Shown here: positions 36,398 to 46,109 of the stretch, in pieces
How positions within the stretch are numbered: position 1 is the stretch's first letter
How the letters are laid out: every line of letters begins with the position of its first letter
Origin: Thalassotalea sp. PS06
GTDB lineage: Bacteria; Pseudomonadota; Gammaproteobacteria; Enterobacterales; Alteromonadaceae
Length of the DNA: 64,000 nt
Direction of reading: 5' to 3'
Assembly (NCBI RefSeq): GCF_007197775.1
Contig: NZ_CP041638.1
Span: 1,612,001 to 1,676,000 of the forward strand
Program-made: the position numbers and the translations under genes
The notes under the pieces: generated by a model
Database searches by the model: none
What the model saw: the letters and a program-made list of their open reading frames with translations, nothing else
Told to the model about the DNA's origin: nothing

Positions 36398-36687
36398 TGA
36401 AAGAATTCGTTGTCATTCATGATTTTCTGGTATCTGAAGAAGTCGTAGGCGACTGGGATGGCCAGGAAGAAATCGTTGCCGAAAAAATAAACCTGATTTA
36501 TCACACCGTCTATCAAATGGCGGAAGAGGATATTGATCCTCAACAATTAACTTTCTTGCTGGAATTAGTCTGGGAAACCTGGATTGGGCAAGAACATCTT
36601 GCTGAGATTGAAGAAGACGAGATCATTGATTGGTGTCATCATTTATTGACCAACCGTGATCAATACCTACAAGCTCAGAACAATTAA
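36397..36687 (+). CDS. Small acidic protein between msrC and proQ
   Basis: The 96-aa product is strongly acidic and helical (EEDIDPQQLTFLLELVWETW, EHLAEIEEDEIIDWCHHLL). There is no signal peptide, membrane segment or metal motif. I do not recognise a named family. Coupling to msrC by a TAATG overlap and a 16-bp gap to proQ make it a real gene; acidic partners for RNA chaperones exist elsewhere, but a link with ProQ is only a guess from position. Confidence 0.75.
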   Translation: MKEFVVIHDFLVSEEVVGDWDGQEEIVAEKINLIYHTVYQMAEEDIDPQQLTFLLELVWETWIGQEHLAEIEEDEIIDWCHHLLTNRDQYLQAQNN

Positions 36688-36703
36688 ATTACGAAGTAAT
36701 ATT

Positions 36704-37339
36704 ATGGAAACCAAGAAAACCTCAAGCAAAGAAATCATTCAGTATCTGGCCGAAAAATTCCCGGCTTGCTTTACCTCTCAAGGTGCGGTAAAACCATTAA
36801 AGGTCGGTATTTTTCAAGAACTTGCTGAAGCCCTGCAAGAAGACGAGAAAGTGAGTAAGACGCAATTACGACAAGCCTTGCGTCACTACACGTCAAGCTG
36901 GCGTTATCTTAAATCGATCAAAAAAGGCAGTCAGCGCGTAAACCTATTAGGGGAAGCGGTTGCTGAGATCGATGAAGCCCAGGCAGAGTTCGCTGCTAAT
37001 GCGCTAAAAGAGAGTCAGGAAAAATTTGCTAACAAAAAAGAAGCTGAAAATAAGCAAAATAAGTCCTATAAAGGAACTAAAGCGGCAGAAAAACGCTCTA
37101 CTATACCAGGCCGAGCGAAAAACAAGCCGGCACGAGCGAAAAAAGCCCCTAAAAAAGAAGCCGTTAAATTAGTCCAAGCTGAAGCTAACACATTGAAAAC
37201 TGGAATGAAGGTGTTAGTTCAAGTTGGGAATTCACCAATAGATGCTACTATTACAGAAGTAGCGGGTAAAGATGTCAGTGTGCAGTTATTCTCAGGCATG
37301 GTAGTCAAGACTCGAGCGGATAAAATCTTTACCAAATAA
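36704..37339 (+). CDS. proQ: RNA chaperone ProQ
   Basis: ProQ binds structured small RNAs and mRNA 3' ends and shapes their stability. The 211-aa protein has the FinO/ProQ domain (residues about 8-110: IIQYLAEKFPACFTSQGAVK, PLKVGIFQELAEAL, LRQALRHYTSSWRYLKSIKK), a long basic linker (Lys/Ala-rich, 115-160) and a C-terminal Tudor-like domain (LKTGMKVLVQVGNSPIDATI, AGKDVSVQLFSGMVVKTRAD). ATG 36704 is the family start; an upstream in-frame start would add 16 unrelated residues. It is 17 bp from prc, as in E. coli. Confidence 0.96.
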   Translation: METKKTSSKEIIQYLAEKFPACFTSQGAVKPLKVGIFQELAEALQEDEKVSKTQLRQALRHYTSSWRYLKSIKKGSQRVNLLGEAVAEIDEAQAEFAANALKESQEKFANKKEAENKQNKSYKGTKAAEKRSTIPGRAKNKPARAKKAPKKEAVKLVQAEANTLKTGMKVLVQVGNSPIDATITEVAGKDVSVQLFSGMVVKTRADKIFTK

Positions 37340-37356
37340 ACCAATGGAGTAGTTTT

Positions 37357-39402
37357 ATGCAGAATGTATCTCGAATAGCCCTGGCGGTTGCCTTCTCTTT
37401 GTCATTATCATCAACTTCCGTATTCGCCGAAGAGCCGAACATTGATATCGATGGTTTGCCCGAGCTAACTCAAGAGATGCAGCATAAAACTGCGAGTAAA
37501 CGAATTACCGCGACATACTCCCGTTCCCATTACAAACAGTTCGAACTCAACGATGAACTGTCTTCGCAAATTTATGATTTGTACATCAAGCAACTGGATT
37601 ACAATCGTGCGGTATTTTTACAGTCGGATATTGATGACTTGGAGAAGTACCGCAACAAGTTCGACGATATGATTGTTTCCGGCAAGCTTGCCGATGCCTT
37701 TGATATCTACAACCTTAATGTGAAACGTCGATATGAGCGTTATCAGTTTGCGTTAGAGCTTCTTGAGAAAGAGTTCGATTTTGATGTTGATGAAAGCTAC
37801 GAGTTTGATCGTGAAGACGCTCCGTATGCTAAATCCACTGAAGAGCTTGATGAAATCTGGCGCAAACGGGTTAAGTACGACGCGTTAAATTTGAAACTGG
37901 CCGGTAAAGAGTGGCCAAAAATCAAAGAAATCCTTTCTAAGCGTTATAACTACGCGATTAAACGTCTGAGCCAGGGCGAAAGTGAAGATGTATTTCAGGT
38001 TGTGATGAATTCGTTCTCGCGAACCGTAGAACCGCATACTTCTTATCTTTCACCTCGTAACGCTGAACGTTTCCAAATGGAAATGAATCTGTCTTTAGAA
38101 GGCATCGGTGCAGTGTTGCGTGCAGAAGATGACTTTACGGTTATCCAAAGTGTGGTAACCGGCGGTCCTGCAGACAAAAGCAAAAAGATTAAGCCTAAAG
38201 ATAAGGTAATCGCGGTTGCCCAGGGCGATGAAGAATTTGTTGATGTTGTCGGCTGGCGTCTTGATGACGTCGTTGATTTGATTAAAGGGCCAAAAGGAAC
38301 AACGGTTCGCTTACAGGTTCAAAAAGGCGAAGATGATCCACGAATTGTGGTGGTTTCTATTGTTCGCGACAAGATCAAGCTAGAAGACAGAGCGGCCAAG
38401 TCAGAAGTCTACATTGAGAAAAGTGCAGATGGCGAAGTGGCGGCGAATGCTAAAAAGCTAGGTGTTATTACCATCCCGAGCTTTTACAACAAACTGTCTC
38501 GCGATGTGGCAAAAGAAATTGCTAAGTTAAAAGAAGACAAAGTGCAGGGCATTATCATCGACCTTCGTGGTAACGGTGGTGGTTCTCTTACTGAAGCGAC
38601 CTTACTAACTGGACTGTTTATCGATAAAGGTCCAGTGGTTCAGGTACGCGGTATCGATGATCGCATTGAAATCAACAAGGACACCGATGGCCTAAGCTAT
38701 TACGATGGCCCGTTAACAGTTATTGTCGATCGCTACAGTGCTTCAGCATCGGAAATTTTTGCTGCCGCGTTGCAGGATTATGGTCGAGCGGTAATTATTG
38801 GCGAAAATACCTTTGGTAAAGGCACCGTGCAACAGCACCGTGGTTTAGGTCGAGTATACGATTTATATGAGAACCCACTAGGTAGCATTCAGTTTACTAT
38901 TGCTAAATTCTATCGTATTGACGGCGGTAGTACTCAGCACAAAGGTGTACAACCAGACATCGCTTTTCCTTCAGCAATTGCTCCAGAAGAATGGGGTGAA
39001 AGTCAGGAAGAGCATGCACTAGTATGGGATAAGATCAAAAAAGCACCTTATCGCCCACTGTATGATTTCACACAGGATATTTCTTACTTGCAGTCTCTGC
39101 ATGATGAGCGCATCAAGAGTAATGAAGAGTTCAAGTATCTGCAGGAAGATATTGCCGAATATCAGGAAAAGAAAGACGATAAGTCGATTTCGCTAAATTA
39201 CGCACAGCGTAAAGCTGAGCGCGAGGAAAACAAAGACAAGCGTCTGGCCAGAGCTAATTTACGCTTAAAAGCGTTGGACAAAGAGCCAGTCACCTCCATT
39301 GATGATATTCCGGAAGAGCTAGCAGAGTTAGATCCGTTCCTTGATGAATCTGCGAACATCACCTTTGATCTGGTGGAAATTGGTAAACTTGCCAAAAAAT
39401 AA
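37357..39402 (+). CDS. prc: Tail-specific carboxy-terminal protease Prc
   Basis: Prc (Tsp) is a periplasmic serine protease that trims and degrades envelope proteins such as MepS and FtsI. The 681-aa protein, the usual length, has a signal peptide (LAVAFSLSLSSTSVFA), an N-terminal helical domain, a PDZ domain (about 240-330) and the catalytic domain. Ser463 in YSASASEIFAAALQD and Lys488 in GENTFGKGTVQ are 25 residues apart, matching Ser430/Lys455 of the mature E. coli enzyme. A DUF3340 C-terminal domain follows. A strong terminator closes the msrC-proQ-prc unit. Confidence 0.96.
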   Translation: MQNVSRIALAVAFSLSLSSTSVFAEEPNIDIDGLPELTQEMQHKTASKRITATYSRSHYKQFELNDELSSQIYDLYIKQLDYNRAVFLQSDIDDLEKYRNKFDDMIVSGKLADAFDIYNLNVKRRYERYQFALELLEKEFDFDVDESYEFDREDAPYAKSTEELDEIWRKRVKYDALNLKLAGKEWPKIKEILSKRYNYAIKRLSQGESEDVFQVVMNSFSRTVEPHTSYLSPRNAERFQMEMNLSLEGIGAVLRAEDDFTVIQSVVTGGPADKSKKIKPKDKVIAVAQGDEEFVDVVGWRLDDVVDLIKGPKGTTVRLQVQKGEDDPRIVVVSIVRDKIKLEDRAAKSEVYIEKSADGEVAANAKKLGVITIPSFYNKLSRDVAKEIAKLKEDKVQGIIIDLRGNGGGSLTEATLLTGLFIDKGPVVQVRGIDDRIEINKDTDGLSYYDGPLTVIVDRYSASASEIFAAALQDYGRAVIIGENTFGKGTVQQHRGLGRVYDLYENPLGSIQFTIAKFYRIDGGSTQHKGVQPDIAFPSAIAPEEWGESQEEHALVWDKIKKAPYRPLYDFTQDISYLQSLHDERIKSNEEFKYLQEDIAEYQEKKDDKSISLNYAQRKAEREENKDKRLARANLRLKALDKEPVTSIDDIPEELAELDPFLDESANITFDLVEIGKLAKK

Positions 39403-39425
39403 CCAGTAAAATTCAAGTGTTTAAT

Positions 39426-39452
39426 AAACCGCCAACTTTGGCGGTTTTTTTA
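39426..39452 (+). terminator. Rho-independent terminator after prc
   Basis: A 9-bp stem AAACCGCCA/TGGCGGTTT with loop ACTT runs into a T-tract, 24 bp after the prc stop. Confidence 0.9.
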
Positions 39453-39624
39453 TAATATCGTCGATAAAAGTGCAGTTATATCGGCTTGGCAAAGGGTAAT
39501 TTAAATATTTTTCCTTTATACTGGCGTGTAATTCAGATTCATTGCAAAGGCTCTAGCTATTGCTGAATCCATGCAAAACAACAAAAACAAAAGCAAATAA
39601 ATAAATTCACGGGTTACGGTTCTT

Positions 39625-41112
39625 ATGACAACGCAACAATCCCCAAGGGATCCCAGTGCAATCGATGCTGCGATTCCGTTAATCATCATGATTGGCTTAT
39701 TATTCGCAGCCGTTCAATATTTTGGTGACAACTCATCGTACGGTCCCAATCAAATCGCACTTCTTTTGGCAACAGGTGTTGCCATTGTAATCGGTTTTAA
39801 AAATGGTTATCGCTGGCAGGCGATGGAACAAGCCATTATCAAAGGGATTTCAATTTCATTAGGCGCGGTTTTAATTCTCCTGGCTGTGGGCTCATTAATC
39901 GGAACCTGGCTACTTTCGGGTACGGTGCCAACCATGATTTATTATGGGTTAAATATGCTTAACCCCTCCTGGTTTTATGCGGCAACCTGCTTGATCTGTG
40001 GTCTAGTCTCCATGTCTATTGGTAGTTCCTGGACAACAGCGGCAACCATAGGTGTGGCGTTAATTGCCGTAGCCAGTGGTCTTGATATGTCTCCGGCAAT
40101 TACTGCCGGTGCGGTTATCTCTGGCGCTTACTTTGGTGATAAGATTTCTCCGCTTTCAGAAACCACAAACTTAGCACCAGCGGTTGCTGGTAGTGAGTTG
40201 TTCGAGCATATCCGCTATATGCTTTGGACTACAGTACCTTCTATCGTTACTGCGTTAATCATTTTCACCATGTTAGGTCTAAACGAAGACGTATCTAATG
40301 TTGGCGAAAAAGGCATGCAATTAAATGAATTGATGCTGCAACATTTTGATATATCAGTAGTCAATCTGATCCCATTAGTGGTGCTGTTAGTCTTAGCCAT
40401 TAAGAAGGTTCCAGCGTTTCTTGCAGTTTCGATTGGTGCCATTGTTGGTGCCCTGTGGGCCGTGTTATTTCAACAGGAATTTATTATGTCTCTGGCCGCA
40501 GAGGGCCTGAGTGCTGTAGACAGCAATGTTACAGTGGTTTGGACCGCATTTTTTGATGGCATTTCACTGGATACCGGTAATGCAAACTTTGATGACTTAC
40601 TTTCCCGTGGTGGTATGTCGAGCATGCTCAACACCGTTTGGCTTATCATGTGTGCATTAACCTTTGGTGCTGTACTCGAACACTTGGGTATGCTGAGTAA
40701 GATCATTAATAGTATTCTTAAGTTTGCGAAATCTACCGGTGCGCTGATCGCATCAACGGTAGCAACCTGTATCAGCACCAATATCATTACCGCTGACCAG
40801 TATATGTCGATTGTGATGCCCGGTCGTATGTTTAAAGAAGAATACCAACGACGTAATTTGCACCCGGTTGTATTAAGCCGTACCTTGGAAGATTCAGGAA
40901 CCATAACCTCACCACTAATTCCTTGGAACACCTGTGGTGTGTTCATGAGCGGTGTACTGTTAGTTAATCCACTGGAATACATTTTCTATTGTTTCTTTAA
41001 CTTGATTAATCCAGTACTGGCAGTGATTTATGGCTTTATCGGTTTCCAGATCAAAACCTTGTCAGGAAAGGTTAAAGATGGCGTTGCCTCTGCTGTAAGC
41101 GCACAAAAGTAA
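39625..41112 (+). CDS. nhaC: NhaC-family Na+/H+ antiporter
   Basis: The 495-aa protein is an integral membrane protein with roughly eleven hydrophobic segments (AAIPLIIMIGLLFAAVQYF, ISISLGAVLILLAVGSLIGT, WLIMCALTFGAVLEHLG among them). Family motifs include SMSIGSSWTTAATIGVALI, GAVISGAYFGDKISPLSETT and the second-half CISTNIITADQYMSIVMPGR. The residue pattern and length fit NhaC antiporters; some members carry other organic ions, so ion specificity is inferred. It is a separate unit between prc and pepN, 23 bp before pepN. Confidence 0.88.
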   Translation: MTTQQSPRDPSAIDAAIPLIIMIGLLFAAVQYFGDNSSYGPNQIALLLATGVAIVIGFKNGYRWQAMEQAIIKGISISLGAVLILLAVGSLIGTWLLSGTVPTMIYYGLNMLNPSWFYAATCLICGLVSMSIGSSWTTAATIGVALIAVASGLDMSPAITAGAVISGAYFGDKISPLSETTNLAPAVAGSELFEHIRYMLWTTVPSIVTALIIFTMLGLNEDVSNVGEKGMQLNELMLQHFDISVVNLIPLVVLLVLAIKKVPAFLAVSIGAIVGALWAVLFQQEFIMSLAAEGLSAVDSNVTVVWTAFFDGISLDTGNANFDDLLSRGGMSSMLNTVWLIMCALTFGAVLEHLGMLSKIINSILKFAKSTGALIASTVATCISTNIITADQYMSIVMPGRMFKEEYQRRNLHPVVLSRTLEDSGTITSPLIPWNTCGVFMSGVLLVNPLEYIFYCFFNLINPVLAVIYGFIGFQIKTLSGKVKDGVASAVSAQK

Positions 41113-41135
41113 TTTGCTCGAAAGTTAAGAAAAAT

Positions 41136-43709
41136 ATGACTGATTTTACGCCAATATATTTAAAAGATTACCAACAATCCGCTTATCGGATCCCTACGGT
41201 TAACTTGCATATCGAACTCGATGATGAACGTACCTTGGTGCGTAACATCATGACAATCGAAAAGGCCGACAGTTCAGCAGCTCCCGATCCGCTGGTGTTA
41301 GACGGTCATCATATGGAATTAGTGTCGGTAAAAATTGATGAGCAACTGTTATCGGATGCCGATTATCAGCTAACCGATGAGACCTTAACCATTAGTAAGG
41401 TCCCGGAAGCTTTTACTTTGATCATTGAAACGATAATAAACCCAAAGGCCAATACCGCGCTGGAAGGTATTTATAAGTCTGGTGGGGCATTTTGCTCTCA
41501 ATGTGAAGCCGAAGGATTTCGCCGCATCAGTTACTTCTTAGACCGTCCTGATGTGATGTCGGTTTATACGACGACGATTGTCGCTGACAAAAGCCAGTAT
41601 CCTTATTTGCTTGCCAATGGTAATTGCATCGAACGTAAAGATCTTGGCAACGACCAACACCAGGTAACCTGGCATGACCCATTCCACAAACCATGTTATC
41701 TGTTTGCTTTGGTAGCGGGCGACTTTGATCTGCTTGCCGATACCTTTACCACTAAATCCGGTCGTGTGGTTGATTTACAGTTGTTTGTCGACAAGGGCAA
41801 TCTGTTTAAATCCCACTACGCGATGCAGGCATTGAAAGATTCGATGGCCTGGGATGAACAGGTTTTTGATCTCGAATATGACCTCGATATCTATATGATC
41901 GTTGCCGTTGATTTTTTCAATATGGGGGCGATGGAAAATAAAGGTCTGAACATCTTTAATTCGAAATACGTCCTTGCCGATGAGCGCACCGCTACCGATG
42001 ATGACTTCTTCAATGTCCAGGCGGTAATTGGGCATGAATATTTCCATAACTGGACCGGTAACCGAGTTACTTGTCGTGATTGGTTTCAGTTGAGCCTGAA
42101 AGAAGGCTTAACGGTATTTCGCGATCAACAATTCAGTGCCGATATGCATCAGGCCGATGTTACCCGAATCAATAACGTGCGGGTATTAAGATCGCACCAG
42201 TTTGCTGAAGACGCCGGGCCGATGGCACATCCTATCCGACCTGAAAAAGTCGTGGAGATGAATAACTTTTATACCCTTACCGTTTATGAAAAGGGCTCGG
42301 AGGTTATTCGTATGCTTCACACCTTGCTTGGAGAGCAGGGATTTCAAAAGGGCATGAAAGAGTATATTTCTCGTCATGATGGTCAGGCCGTGACCTGTGA
42401 TGATTTTGTCGGTGCCATGGCCGATGCCAATGGCAAAGACTTATCTCAGTTTTCATTGTGGTATTCACAAGTCGGCACGCCTGTCGTTAATGCCAGAACT
42501 CATTATGACAATATTGCTAATATTCTAACGATAGATTTTCAGCAATTCAGCGCCAAAGGACAGCAACATCCGGCATTATTGATTCCGATTGGCTACGAAT
42601 TGATAGACTCAAAAACGTGTGAGGTTATCGCGGATGGGGTATTGTCCCTGGAGCAAAGTCAACAAAGCTTCACCTTTACCGATATCGAAAACGAACCAGT
42701 GGTCGTATTACTGACCGGCTTTTCGGCACCGATAAAATTGGAGTTTGAGCAATCAGAACAAGCATTGCTTACCACTATGGTTGCCGCCAAAGATGGTTTT
42801 TCCCGTTGGGAAGCAAGCCAGGTGCTAATAAGACAAAACATCCGTAAAGCGTATCTAGATAGTGATTATCATCTACCTCAAACCCTGCATCAGGCGTTTG
42901 CCGATATCTTAAATGCAGATATTGAACCGGCATTTAAAGCCCTGCAAATTACTTTGCCAGGCTTTGCGGAAATGACGGAATTTGTTCAGGACGTTGAACC
43001 GCAGCAATTGCTAGCGGCGTTATCTGGATTTAAACAAAACCTTGTTGACCAGCACCGTGAGCAATTGCAGGCACTCTATCAGCAGTGCACGCAAGCGCTG
43101 GCAACAGAGTCGACTCAGGCTGCAGGCCTTAGGGCATTGAAAAATGCCTGTCTGGATTACCTAGCCGCTGATAAAGACTTTGAATCTCAACTAACTCAGC
43201 AATTTCATGATGCTACCAATATGACTGAGCAGATTGCCGCATTGGATGTTGCAGCTCAGTATAATGTAGCTGGATTTGAAGATTTGAGTGATGCTTTTGC
43301 CAAGCAATGGCAAAAAGATAATCTGGTGATGGATAAGTGGTTTGCTATCCAAGCCAAAGTTCAGGACGAAGGCGTATTTCAGCGATTACAGTCACTGTTG
43401 GAGCATCCGGATTTCTCCATGCAAAATCCAAATCGTGCACGCGCGGTGATTGGTAGTTTTGCGGTTCAAAACCCTAAATATTTCCATAGTGCAGATGGTC
43501 GCGGTTACGATTGGCTAACCAGCCAGATTGAAACCCTGGATAAAATAAACCCACAGGTCGCTTCAAGACTGATCACGCCGTTGATTCAGGGGCAGGGTTT
43601 TAGCAAAACAGTTCAACAATCGTTGAAACAGCGTTTGCTGCGCTTGCAATCGATGGCGGAAATTAGTGCCGATATCGGCGAAAAAATCGCCGCAGCACTG
43701 GCCGAATAG
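41136..43709 (+). CDS. pepN: Aminopeptidase N (M1 family)
   Basis: PepN removes N-terminal residues from peptides in the cytoplasm. The 857-aa protein (E. coli 870) begins TPIYLKDYQQSAYRIPTVNL. It has the substrate motif FFNMGAMENKGLNIFNSKYV, the zinc motif in VIGHEYFHNWTGNRVTCRDW (HExxH plus a Glu 18 residues on, in LSLKEGLTVFRDQQF) and the catalytic Tyr in TVYEKGSEVIRM. A C-terminal helical DUF3458 region completes it. No signal peptide. It may be read with nhaC (23-bp gap). Confidence 0.96.
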   Translation: MTDFTPIYLKDYQQSAYRIPTVNLHIELDDERTLVRNIMTIEKADSSAAPDPLVLDGHHMELVSVKIDEQLLSDADYQLTDETLTISKVPEAFTLIIETIINPKANTALEGIYKSGGAFCSQCEAEGFRRISYFLDRPDVMSVYTTTIVADKSQYPYLLANGNCIERKDLGNDQHQVTWHDPFHKPCYLFALVAGDFDLLADTFTTKSGRVVDLQLFVDKGNLFKSHYAMQALKDSMAWDEQVFDLEYDLDIYMIVAVDFFNMGAMENKGLNIFNSKYVLADERTATDDDFFNVQAVIGHEYFHNWTGNRVTCRDWFQLSLKEGLTVFRDQQFSADMHQADVTRINNVRVLRSHQFAEDAGPMAHPIRPEKVVEMNNFYTLTVYEKGSEVIRMLHTLLGEQGFQKGMKEYISRHDGQAVTCDDFVGAMADANGKDLSQFSLWYSQVGTPVVNARTHYDNIANILTIDFQQFSAKGQQHPALLIPIGYELIDSKTCEVIADGVLSLEQSQQSFTFTDIENEPVVVLLTGFSAPIKLEFEQSEQALLTTMVAAKDGFSRWEASQVLIRQNIRKAYLDSDYHLPQTLHQAFADILNADIEPAFKALQITLPGFAEMTEFVQDVEPQQLLAALSGFKQNLVDQHREQLQALYQQCTQALATESTQAAGLRALKNACLDYLAADKDFESQLTQQFHDATNMTEQIAALDVAAQYNVAGFEDLSDAFAKQWQKDNLVMDKWFAIQAKVQDEGVFQRLQSLLEHPDFSMQNPNRARAVIGSFAVQNPKYFHSADGRGYDWLTSQIETLDKINPQVASRLITPLIQGQGFSKTVQQSLKQRLLRLQSMAEISADIGEKIAAALAE

Positions 43710-43839
43710 GGCTCAGAGAAAAATAATTTTCAGTAATGTCAGGGAATCTAGAGTATCTACTTTAAACGTGGTCAGACCATTGGTAAAAAAGTCGATACAC
43801 TGATTTAAAACCAATATCATGCGCACCAATTACAATTAC

Positions 43840-43871
43840 CCTAAGTTTGAAACGCTTGTTTTAAACTTAGG
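43840..43871. promoter_or_regulatory. Long hairpin/operator upstream of the DUF1302 module
   Basis: Arms CCTAAGTTTGAAAC and GTTTTAAACTTAGG pair over 14 positions with a single G-T wobble around a GCTT loop. It lies 161 bp upstream of the DUF1302 start in a 322-bp gap without genes. No T-run follows, so an operator or mRNA leader is more likely than a terminator. Confidence 0.5.
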
Positions 43872-44031
43872 TGTACCGGTGCTTGATAAAAGCGTAATAA
43901 TCATTGATATAGAGTAACGTAGTAATTTATTTTAACGGTTGCCACGTTGAAAAAATGATGTAATCATTGTTTAACTGCTATACGTAGAAAGAAGAATAAA
44001 ATTACTCGCGTATTTAATTTGGGGAGAAAAC

Positions 44032-46098
44032 ATGAAGCAAAATGCTCTGGTTAAATTTTGCAAGAGTCCTGTAGCTAAAGGTATCGCTGCCGGACTGTTA
44101 TCTTTAACTGTGACACAAGCCAATGCTGTTAATTTTGACCTGGGAGATTTTGAAATCAGTTTTGATTCAACGTTTTCTTACGGTGAAAGCTGGCGCGTTG
44201 AGAATCGTAACTGGGACGATCACATTGGTAAATCCAACAACCTGAATAATAACCTGGATTGGATCAACAATGACTATGCTCCTGCGCAAATCTGGGCATT
44301 ACCTGGTTCTTATTCTACCAACGGTGATCTAGGTAACTTAAACTTCGATGCCGGCGAAGCCTTTTCCCGAGTATTCAAAGGTACGCACGAACTAGACGTC
44401 CGCTACGGTGACTTTGGTTTCTTCGCGCGTGGGTTATATTTCTATGACTTCGAATTAATGGACGGTGACCGTCCTTATTCTAACCCGCTTGACGGCAGCG
44501 TTTATGATCCTTGTGACGATGACGATGCTAAAGAAGAAGTGTGTGCTGACGTTCGTTTGCTTGATGCTTTCTTTTATGCGGATTTCGATATTGGCGATAC
44601 GCCAGTTTCTGTTCGTGTTGGTCAACAGGTTATCAGCTGGGGTGAATCTACCCTGATTTCTCACGGTATTAGTGAAATTAACCCAGTTGATATCGCCCGT
44701 CTTCGTGCACCAGGTGCAGAATTAAAAGAAGCTTTCATTCCATTCGGTGCCGTTTGGGCATCATTTGGTGTAACTGAAAACTTCAACGTTGAAGCTTATT
44801 ATCAGTACGAGTGGGAAAACTCAATCCTACCGGCTCCAGGTAGTTACTTTTCAACCAACGATTTCGCCGGTTCTGGCGGTTATGCTAACAACATCCAGCT
44901 AGGATTCGGTTCTGCACCGGATATGAACCTCGATACCCTATACGGTATGCTGCAGTTTGCTGGTGAGTTAGCGCGCAGTGGCGATGCCGCCAATGCTGGT
45001 AATGTGTTAGTTGATTTAAGCCGTTCTGTGACGCTTCGCGCAACAGGCGAGGGCGACTCGGCGATGAACTCTGATGGCAGCCTTAACGGTAACGTACCAC
45101 CAGAAGATGGCGGCCAGTACGGTGTTCGCTTCTCTTACTTCTTCCCAGAGCTTAATGACATGGAATTAAGCTTGTATTACATGAATTATCACTCACGCCG
45201 TCCGGTTATCTCTGGTGTAACAGCTGATTATACTATGCTTGCCCAAGATATCGGTATGGTTGCAAATCCAGACTTCGCTATGGATGACGTAACGGATTTG
45301 AGTGTGTTCTCTAAAGCTCAGTTGTTCTATCCAGAAGACATCGCTCTTTACGGTCTGAGTTTTAACACCACGGTTGGTATTACTTCCGTTGCTGGTGAAA
45401 TCTCTTACCGTCAGGACGAGCCACTGCAGATTGATGACGTTGAGTTGCTATTTGCTGCGGTACCACAACAGCTGGCTAACGCGGGTCTTGCACCATTCTT
45501 AGATGGTATCTCGCAAATGAAGAAAGCCGACGGCTCTGAGTTCCAACAGGGTGAAACCGCTCAAGGTTGGGTAGAGTCAGATACGCTTCAGGCACAGGTT
45601 ACCTTAACTCACTTATTTGGTCCGACATTCGGCGCCAGCCAGTTTACGGGTCTTGTTGAAGTGGGTGGTATCAACATTATGGACATGCCAGACGAAGATG
45701 TTCTGCGTTTGAACGGTCCTAATACCAGTCGTTCTGGCACGTCTACAGAAGACAACCCTTATATCGGTCCACTATTTGGTGGTACGGAAACCAACATGTT
45801 CCCGACCGAATTTGCCTGGGGTTACCGTGTAGTCGGTATACTTAATTACAACGATGTATTTGCTGGCGTGAATGTTACGCCACGAGTTGTATTCTCTCAC
45901 GACGTGAAAGGTGTAACTCCAGATCCATTGTTCTTGTTCGTTGAAGATCGCAAATCTATGTCCTTCTCGGTTGGTTTTGACTACCAGAGCCGTTGGTCAG
46001 CAGATATTAGCTACAACTCTTTCTTCGATGGTACTGGTACAACCAACCAGTTAGAAGATCGTGACTTCGTATCGTTCAACGTCAAGTATTCAATTTAA
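44032..46098 (+). CDS. DUF1302 outer-membrane protein
   Basis: The 688-aa protein has a signal peptide (GIAAGLLSLTVTQANA, residues about 19-34) and the DUF1302 pattern: FDLGDFEISFDSTFSYGESW, LDVRYGDFGFFARGLYFYDF, RVGQQVISWGESTLISHGIS, then many alternating strands. It ends with FDYQSRWSADISYNSFFDGT and an aromatic strand ending in Ile typical of outer-membrane barrels. Members are predicted porin-like barrels in hydrophobic-compound transport clusters; substrate unknown. Four genes follow in one direction: DUF1302, DUF1329, YCF48, RND. Confidence 0.88.
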   Translation: MKQNALVKFCKSPVAKGIAAGLLSLTVTQANAVNFDLGDFEISFDSTFSYGESWRVENRNWDDHIGKSNNLNNNLDWINNDYAPAQIWALPGSYSTNGDLGNLNFDAGEAFSRVFKGTHELDVRYGDFGFFARGLYFYDFELMDGDRPYSNPLDGSVYDPCDDDDAKEEVCADVRLLDAFFYADFDIGDTPVSVRVGQQVISWGESTLISHGISEINPVDIARLRAPGAELKEAFIPFGAVWASFGVTENFNVEAYYQYEWENSILPAPGSYFSTNDFAGSGGYANNIQLGFGSAPDMNLDTLYGMLQFAGELARSGDAANAGNVLVDLSRSVTLRATGEGDSAMNSDGSLNGNVPPEDGGQYGVRFSYFFPELNDMELSLYYMNYHSRRPVISGVTADYTMLAQDIGMVANPDFAMDDVTDLSVFSKAQLFYPEDIALYGLSFNTTVGITSVAGEISYRQDEPLQIDDVELLFAAVPQQLANAGLAPFLDGISQMKKADGSEFQQGETAQGWVESDTLQAQVTLTHLFGPTFGASQFTGLVEVGGINIMDMPDEDVLRLNGPNTSRSGTSTEDNPYIGPLFGGTETNMFPTEFAWGYRVVGILNYNDVFAGVNVTPRVVFSHDVKGVTPDPLFLFVEDRKSMSFSVGFDYQSRWSADISYNSFFDGTGTTNQLEDRDFVSFNVKYSI

Positions 46099-46109
46099 AG
46101 GTCAATAAC

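Noticed and set aside
40470..40982. 170-codon open frame antisense to the nhaC-type gene
   Set aside because: It mirrors the hydrophobic codons of the real gene and has no independent support.
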